A stretch of 64,000 nucleotides of DNA, from the NCBI GenBank assembly GCA_036250195.1, contig JAVHZZ010000003.1:22473573-22537572 (forward strand), written 5' to 3'. The position numbers were made by a program, and so were the translations under genes. The notes under the pieces are model-generated. The model saw nothing but the letters and a program-made list of their open reading frames with translations, was not told where the DNA came from and made no database searches. Source of the DNA: Mixophyes australis. Lineage: Eukaryota > Chordata > Amphibia > Anura > Limnodynastidae. This document shows, one piece after another, positions 59,618 to 64,000 of the stretch (position 1 is the stretch's first letter; the number at the start of each line of letters is the position of its first letter).

Positions 59618-59678
59618 TTTTTGGAGAGGAAAAGAAAAAAAAAAGCGTCTGGAATCCGCTTTGTTTAGGGGGGCGTAC

Positions 59679-60165
59679 TTTTATGGCCTGATGCTTTTCT
59701 GCACTAAGTCCCTACAGGTGCAGTTCTGAGTTTTACCCACTAGTGGCCGCTATGTGGATTCTGTGTCCTCACTCAGCTGTTAAATGTTATGCTGATCATC
59801 AGACCATAAAGACTGACCCGTGGCAATCATTCCCTGCTGGTTCATTGTTTGTGTTACAGCTCTGGATATCTGCATGTGTTACAGCTCTGGATATCTGCAT
59901 GTGTTTCAGCTCTGGATTTTGCTATTTATAATTACCTGGACTTTGGACTCTGATTTCACTCTGACTTCACTCTGCATCTCTGGAGCCTGGCAAGTTTAAA
60001 AGACTTTTGTTTTGCATATTATTTCTGGACATTTTGTTTCATCCCTTGCCTGGCCCTTCAGCCACTGAGATCCCCCCTTGCCTGTATTCACAATAAATAT
60101 TTAAGTTAACCATCATCATTGTTTCTGTACACTTATATTGTGGAATTCACCTGAGAGCCGTGACA
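59679..60165 (+). repeat. LTR B (middle, chimeric)
   Basis: Begins TTTTATGGCC like LTR C rather than TGTTATGGCC like LTR A, but beyond the start matches LTR A throughout by eye, including sites where C differs (GACCCGTGG versus GACCTGTGG, and the second CTGGATATCTGCATGTG). Confidence 0.93.
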
Positions 60166-60167
60166 GA

Positions 60168-61325
60168 ATGAACCAGCCCAATCTCATGGATCTCGCTGGG
60201 GCCACACCTGTGTCAGCTTTTGCAGACTCATCTATGCTACAGGCATTACAAATGGACATAATCCTGCTACGCTCCCAGCTGGCTAAGTTTTCTACCTTGC
60301 TTATGGACCCACTCAGGAGGCTGTCAGACTCTGTCTCTTCTAATGTAGAAGCAAGTGATTTGTCTCCACCAACCCTCTCTGCTGTGGAATCTGTGCAAGC
60401 AGCATGTTGTAATTGTGCTCCTACAAATTTGCAGTTTACTAAGCACTATGGTTTAACTAATTCCCGGTTCACAGGTGGTCCACGCCCCCATCTCTCCGAA
60501 GAGGAGCGGCGGCGCAGAATAACAAACAAATTGTGTCTGTACTGTGCCAGCAAAGAGCACTTCTTACAAGACTGTCCTATCTGTAGACCACGTCAGCCTA
60601 CTGATCCATCCCATGTTGTTTCCTCTCTGCATTCCAAATTTGTTTATGTTCCATCATTTATTCCTGCCTCCAGTGCCAAGCTTCCAGCTCCTGCCTCCAG
60701 TGCCAAGCTTCCAGCTCCTGCCTCCAGTGCAAAGCTTCCAGCTCCTGCCTCCAGTGCAAAGCTTCCAGCTCCTGCCTCCAGTGCAAAGCTTCCAGCTCCT
60801 GCCTCCAGTGCAAAGCTTCCAGCTCCTGCTTCCAGTGCAAAGCTTCCAGCCTCTGCCTCCTGTCCTGAGGTGCCAGCCTCTGCCTCCTGTCCTGAGGTGC
60901 CAGCCTCTGCCTCCTGTCTTGAGGTGCCAGCCTCTGCCTCCTGTCCTGAGGTGCCAGCCTCTGCCTCCTGTCCTGAGGTGCCAGCCTCTGCCTCCTGTCC
61001 TGAGGTGCCAGCCTCTGCCTCCTGTCCTGAGGTGCCAGACTCTGCCTCCTGTCCTGAGGTGCCAGACTCTGCCTCCTGTCCTGAGGTGCCAGACTCTGCC
61101 TCCTGTCCTGAGGTGCCAGACTCTGCCTCCTGTCCTGAGGCGCCAGACTCTGCCTCCTGTCCTGAGGCGCCAGACTCTGCCTCCTGTCCTGAGGTGCCAG
61201 CCCCTGTTTCCAGTGCCAACCTTCCAGCTCCTGTGCCAAGCTTCCAGCCTCTGTTTCCAGTCCTGAGATACTATCTGCTTCAGAGAAGGCGCTACCCTTT
61301 CAGTCCGCTCAAGAGACATTATTGA
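60168..61325 (+). CDS. gag: gag-like ORF1 (zinc-knuckle part), array copy 2
   Basis: Open for 385 residues from ATG at 60168. Residues 1-90 are probably helical with LQALQMDIILLRSQLAKF, resembling the N-terminus of Gypsy/sushi-type gag proteins. EERRRR and a CX2CX4HX4C knuckle (60534-60575) follow, the nucleic-acid-binding part. Residues 166-370 are proline-rich 9-residue repeats (ASSAKLPAP, then ASASCPEVP). The last 20 or so residues are out of the ancestral frame: the repeat pattern continues one frame back into ORF2. Expected role: bind element RNA in a cytoplasmic particle. Whether it is expressed is unknown. Confidence 0.7.
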   Translation: MNQPNLMDLAGATPVSAFADSSMLQALQMDIILLRSQLAKFSTLLMDPLRRLSDSVSSNVEASDLSPPTLSAVESVQAACCNCAPTNLQFTKHYGLTNSRFTGGPRPHLSEEERRRRITNKLCLYCASKEHFLQDCPICRPRQPTDPSHVVSSLHSKFVYVPSFIPASSAKLPAPASSAKLPAPASSAKLPAPASSAKLPAPASSAKLPAPASSAKLPAPASSAKLPASASCPEVPASASCPEVPASASCLEVPASASCPEVPASASCPEVPASASCPEVPASASCPEVPDSASCPEVPDSASCPEVPDSASCPEVPDSASCPEAPDSASCPEAPDSASCPEVPAPVSSANLPAPVPSFQPLFPVLRYYLLQRRRYPFSPLKRHY

Positions 61326-61975
61326 AGGTCCAGCCCGAGTTGTTGATCAATACAGTCCAGCCCGAGTTGCCAGTCTACGCGGTCCAGCCCGAGTTGCCAG
61401 TCTACGTGGTCCAGCCCGAGTTGCCAGTCTATGTGGTCCAGCCCGAGTTGCCAGTCTACGTGGTCCAGCCCGAGTTGCCAGTCTACGCGGTCAAGCCCGA
61501 GTTGCCAGTCTACGCGGTCCAGCCCGAGTTGCCAGTCTACGCGGTCCAACCCGAGTTGCCAGTCTACGCGGTCCAGCCCGAGTTGCCAGTCTACGCGGTC
61601 CAGCCCGAGTTGCCAGTCTACGCGGTCCAGCCCGAGTTGCCAGTCTACGCGGTCCAGCCCGAGTTGCCAGTCTACGCGGTCCAGCCCGAGTTGCCAGTCT
61701 ATGCGGTCCAGCCCGAGTTGCCGGTCAGTGCGGTCCAGCCCGAGTTCTTACTCAGTGCTTCCGCGTCCGAGGCTCCTCACAGTGCTGCCGCGTCCGAGGC
61801 TCCTCCCAGTGCTGCCGCGTCCGAGGCTCCTCCCAGTGCTGCCCCGTCCGAGGCTCCTCACAGTGCTGCCCCGTCCGAGGCTCCTCACAGTGCTGCCGCG
61901 TCCGAGGCTCCTCACAGTGCTGCCGCGTCCGAGGCTCCTCACAGTGCTGCCGCGTCCGAGGCTCCTCCTACCGCT
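60661..61975 (+). repeat. Four successive 27-bp repeat blocks in gag, copy 2
   Basis: Blocks with units CCTCCAGTGCAAAGCTTCCA..., GCCTCTGCCTCCTGTCCTGA..., GTCCAGCCCGAGTTGCCAGT... and GCTCCTCACAGTGCTGCCGC..., all of period 27. Copy 1 has the equivalent at about 57597-58966, with two more units in the third block. Confidence 0.95.
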
Positions 61976-62626
61976 GTCCAGTTCAAGCTGTGTGCCCAGT
62001 CCGGACCTTCAGATGAATGTGCTCAATCCGAGATCCTTGAGATGTGTGCCCAGTCCGAGCCTTGTGAGTCAGGTGCCCAGTCCGAGGTAACAGTTGCCAA
62101 CCCACAGCCAAAGTCTTCTGAGTGCCCACCCATGGACTACTGTGCTATAATTGCCAAGGCTACCGCTTGTGACCTTCCCATGTTTCAGCCTCTGCCTTTT
62201 GATGGGGACCTGGATCAATTTTGTGCTCTTACACGGCAATGTTTCAATAATTTCCGTTTCAATCCCACTTATTATGCTAATAGCTTTAATCAAGTAGCTA
62301 CCATACTAATGGGTTTTAAAGGAAAGGCTCTGGAGTGGGCGCTGTCCTTGATAGAATCTGATCACCCCATTTTCTATCATACCAGTATCTTCATCGGTGC
62401 AGTGGCAAAGAAATTTGGAACACCCTCTCTTTTTGACACAGCCTCTGATATCATAGAAACTTCTATATCTTCACCGGAACCAACATTATCTCTAATGCAA
62501 GCTCCAGCATCTACCGATATTCCAGATCCTGAAGCAGCTATATGCTCAGTTCCGGTCGGGAGATCTGCATCTGAAAAGAAAAGTCATCGTTCCAAAGCCC
62601 GTAAGAAGAAAAAATCTGCTGTCTAG
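61322..62626 (+). CDS. gag: gag-like ORF2 (capsid-like part), array copy 2
   Basis: Open frame that overlaps the end of ORF1 and lies one base back from it. No ATG starts it; sense continues upstream (QSAQETLLKVQPEL from 61301), so it is the ancestral continuation of gag. It holds about 14 units like QPELPVYAV, eight like SEAPHSAAA, then a capsid-like domain at about 62183-62425 with FDGDLDQFCALTRQCFNNF and GFKGKALEWALSLIESDHP, the F-x-G-D...QC...G-x-AL-x-WA pattern of Gypsy capsids. Only the first half of a capsid is evident, followed by a KARKKKK tail. Translation would need a frame change or reinitiation; it may be dead. Confidence 0.68.
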   Translation: MKVQPELLINTVQPELPVYAVQPELPVYVVQPELPVYVVQPELPVYVVQPELPVYAVKPELPVYAVQPELPVYAVQPELPVYAVQPELPVYAVQPELPVYAVQPELPVYAVQPELPVYAVQPELPVYAVQPELPVSAVQPEFLLSASASEAPHSAAASEAPPSAAASEAPPSAAPSEAPHSAAPSEAPHSAAASEAPHSAAASEAPHSAAASEAPPTAVQFKLCAQSGPSDECAQSEILEMCAQSEPCESGAQSEVTVANPQPKSSECPPMDYCAIIAKATACDLPMFQPLPFDGDLDQFCALTRQCFNNFRFNPTYYANSFNQVATILMGFKGKALEWALSLIESDHPIFYHTSIFIGAVAKKFGTPSLFDTASDIIETSISSPEPTLSLMQAPASTDIPDPEAAICSVPVGRSASEKKSHRSKARKKKKSAV

Positions 62627-62687
62627 TTTTTGGAGAGGAAAAGAAAAAAAAAAGCGTCTGGAATCCGCTTTGTTTAGGGGGGCGTAC

Positions 62688-63174
62688 TTTTATGGCCTGA
62701 TGCTTTTCTGCACTAAGTCCCTACAGGTGCAGTTCTGAGTTTTACCCACTAGTGGCCGCTATGTGGATTCTGTGTCCTCACTCAGCTGTTAAATGTTATG
62801 CTGATCATCAGACCATAAAGACTGACCTGTGGCAATCATTCCTTGCTGGTTCATTGTTTGTGTTACAGCTCTGGATATCTGCATGTGTTTCAGCTCTGGA
62901 ACCCTGTTTATGTTACAACTCTGGATTTTGCTATTTATAATTACCTGGACTTTGGACTCTGATTTCACTCTGACTTCACTCTGCATCTCTGGAGCCTGGC
63001 AAGTTTAAAAGACTTTTGTTTTGCATATTATTTCTGGACATTTTGTTTCATCCCTTGCCTGGCCCTTCAGCCACTGAGATCCACCCCTGCCTGTATTCAC
63101 AATAAATATTTAAGTTAACCATCAACATTGTTTCTGTACACTTATATTGTGGAATTCACCTGAGAGCCGTGACA
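62688..63174 (+). repeat. LTR C (3' outer)
   Basis: Same length as A and B but with distinct substitutions (GACCTGTGG, CCTTGCTGG, GATCCACCCC, CATCAACATT) and a changed inner repeat (CTGGAACCCTGTTTATG). The flank after CCGTGACA is AGGCT. Confidence 0.94.
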
Positions 63175-63520
63175 AGGCTTCTGGAGTGGCTAAGGGTAGT
63201 GGTAGCTAATTAAAAAAAAGTTTTGCGGACCAGAGGAAATGGGCTTGGCCAATGGCCTCAGTGGGCAACAAAGTGTGGCTGTCACATGTAACATCGCCCT
63301 GAAGGTGCCCTCATTCAAACTGGAGCCTAAGTACATTAGCCTAAGTATATAAGTGTATACCCAATCAGATGGGATGATAATTCTGGTGGAGTTCAGACTA
63401 CAGCAACCACCTTGCTTCCGTATCCACTTGGTGTTTCATGTCTCCCTTCTGAAACTGGTGATTCCATGACAAAGGATGGTTTCTCTTCCCACTGTAGAGG
63501 TAGAGGACCACCAGGCATAA
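63175..63520 (+). pseudogene. pol: Older Gypsy pol: integrase C-terminal part 2
   Basis: Resumes the element broken at 56614. Readable pieces are NKVWLS (about 63268), LKVPSFKLEPKYI in frames around 63300-63340, and FRIHLVFHVSLLKLVIP (about 63416-63466), the conserved end of Gypsy integrases before the chromodomain. Many indels. Confidence 0.78.
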
Positions 63521-64000
63521 GCCAGTCGGTCACTGACACAGGCAGATCCTGGGAGAGTATCTGGTGCACTAGATGGGCCTTGATCCAGAGGGCCGCTCTT
63601 GAATCAAGTTGACCGATGTTCACGCTCCTGCTCTGCATGCTAAATCCTTCGGGCTGCAACCTGCCAAGCCTAGAGAATTGCATCGAGAGTCTGCTCGAGA
63701 AAAGGAAGTGCACTTTGAGCATCTGCCTCAATACCAGCTACAGATGACAGGTGGAAGTGCACCATCAACATTGACAACGACATGTTGCTAAAAGTCAAGT
63801 CAAACAGGACTAAGAGACCTCACCTGTACGCAGCCTTTAGGAGGCCCTCACTCCTACCAATCTTTGCACAAGCAAAGTTGGAATGTTGGTTCTCTGATGT
63901 TGCTTCAAGTGTCTAGTTTTGTTTGCCAGTTTATCGACTTCAGCTTCCTTCCTTAAGATTCTACCTTCTCCAACCCATTAATTTCAGTTTGTCCCTCACC
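63521..64000. other. No gene recognised
   Basis: Probably more of the old Gypsy element (chromodomain tail or LTR), but I see no diagnostic motif before the window ends. Confidence 0.4.

Larger units (their letters stand above)
56615..63174 (+). mobile_element. Tandem non-autonomous LTR element: LTR-gag-LTR-gag-LTR
   Basis: Three 487-bp LTRs (56615-57101, 59679-60165, 62688-63174) separate two internal regions (2577 and 2522 bp), each carrying only gag-like ORFs and no protease, reverse transcriptase or integrase. The whole array is flanked by AGGCT on both sides (56610-56614, 63175-63179), so it behaves as one insertion. LTR ends are TGTTATGG and CCGTGACA. A purine run AGGGGGGCG precedes LTR B and LTR C, as expected of a polypurine tract. 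The gag ATG lies two bases after the LTR, leaving no room for a standard primer site before it. Transposition would need pol from a related element. Confidence 0.94.

Overview
The window looks like an intergenic stretch of a large vertebrate genome, most likely an anuran amphibian. That is an inference from repeat content: several Tc1/mariner lineages, chromodomain-type Ty3/Gypsy elements, hAT elements, L2-like LINE tails, a tRNA-like SINE and very many (TA)n tracts. I found no intact host protein-coding gene, no tRNA or rRNA gene and no CRISPR array. The only host-gene sequence I recognise is a broken intronless copy of NSMCE2 (minus strand, 29200-29683), lying between two parts of a hAT element.

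Layout. 1-17.7 kb: two copies of a Tc1/mariner family with DD36E spacing (1-543, truncated by the window edge; 13216-14433, full length), a DD34E Tc1 element (8944-10172), two palindromic CCAAT-bearing MITEs, a short non-autonomous hAT with an 8-bp target duplication (6588-6861), a possible Helitron fragment and long (TA)n tracts. 17.7-19.6 kb: a 30-bp minisatellite. 22.3-22.9 kb: a solo Gypsy LTR. 24-30.3 kb: a patchwork of duplicated hAT-derived segments, two blocks of a 24-bp minisatellite, a roughly 400-bp near-perfect hairpin, a hAT transposase relic and the NSMCE2 pseudogene. 31-39 kb: a third MITE, opposed poly-G and poly-C tracts, an L2 tail, a SINE and a 32-bp minisatellite. 39.7-46.4 kb: a 34-bp minisatellite with an 18-unit higher-order period, then a complete but decayed Gypsy element with both LTRs and a TATAG duplication. 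50-55.9 kb: two L2 3' ends, a third Tc1 lineage and a second SINE.

55.9-64 kb is the most unusual region. An old Gypsy integrase is split by a younger insertion with the structure LTR-gag-LTR-gag-LTR, flanked on both sides by the same 5-bp duplication (AGGCT). It carries no pol. Its gag has the zinc knuckle before the capsid-like domain, the reverse of the usual order, with a long proline-rich tract between them built from four kinds of 9-residue repeat. The middle LTR looks like a recombinant of the two outer ones.

Several repeat-free, balanced-composition segments (near 2.4, 4.8, 12.3, 23.4, 34.1, 34.5 and 48.5 kb) resemble conserved non-coding elements by composition and motif content. 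That is a guess until aligned with other species; if right, the window is part of a regulatory gene desert.
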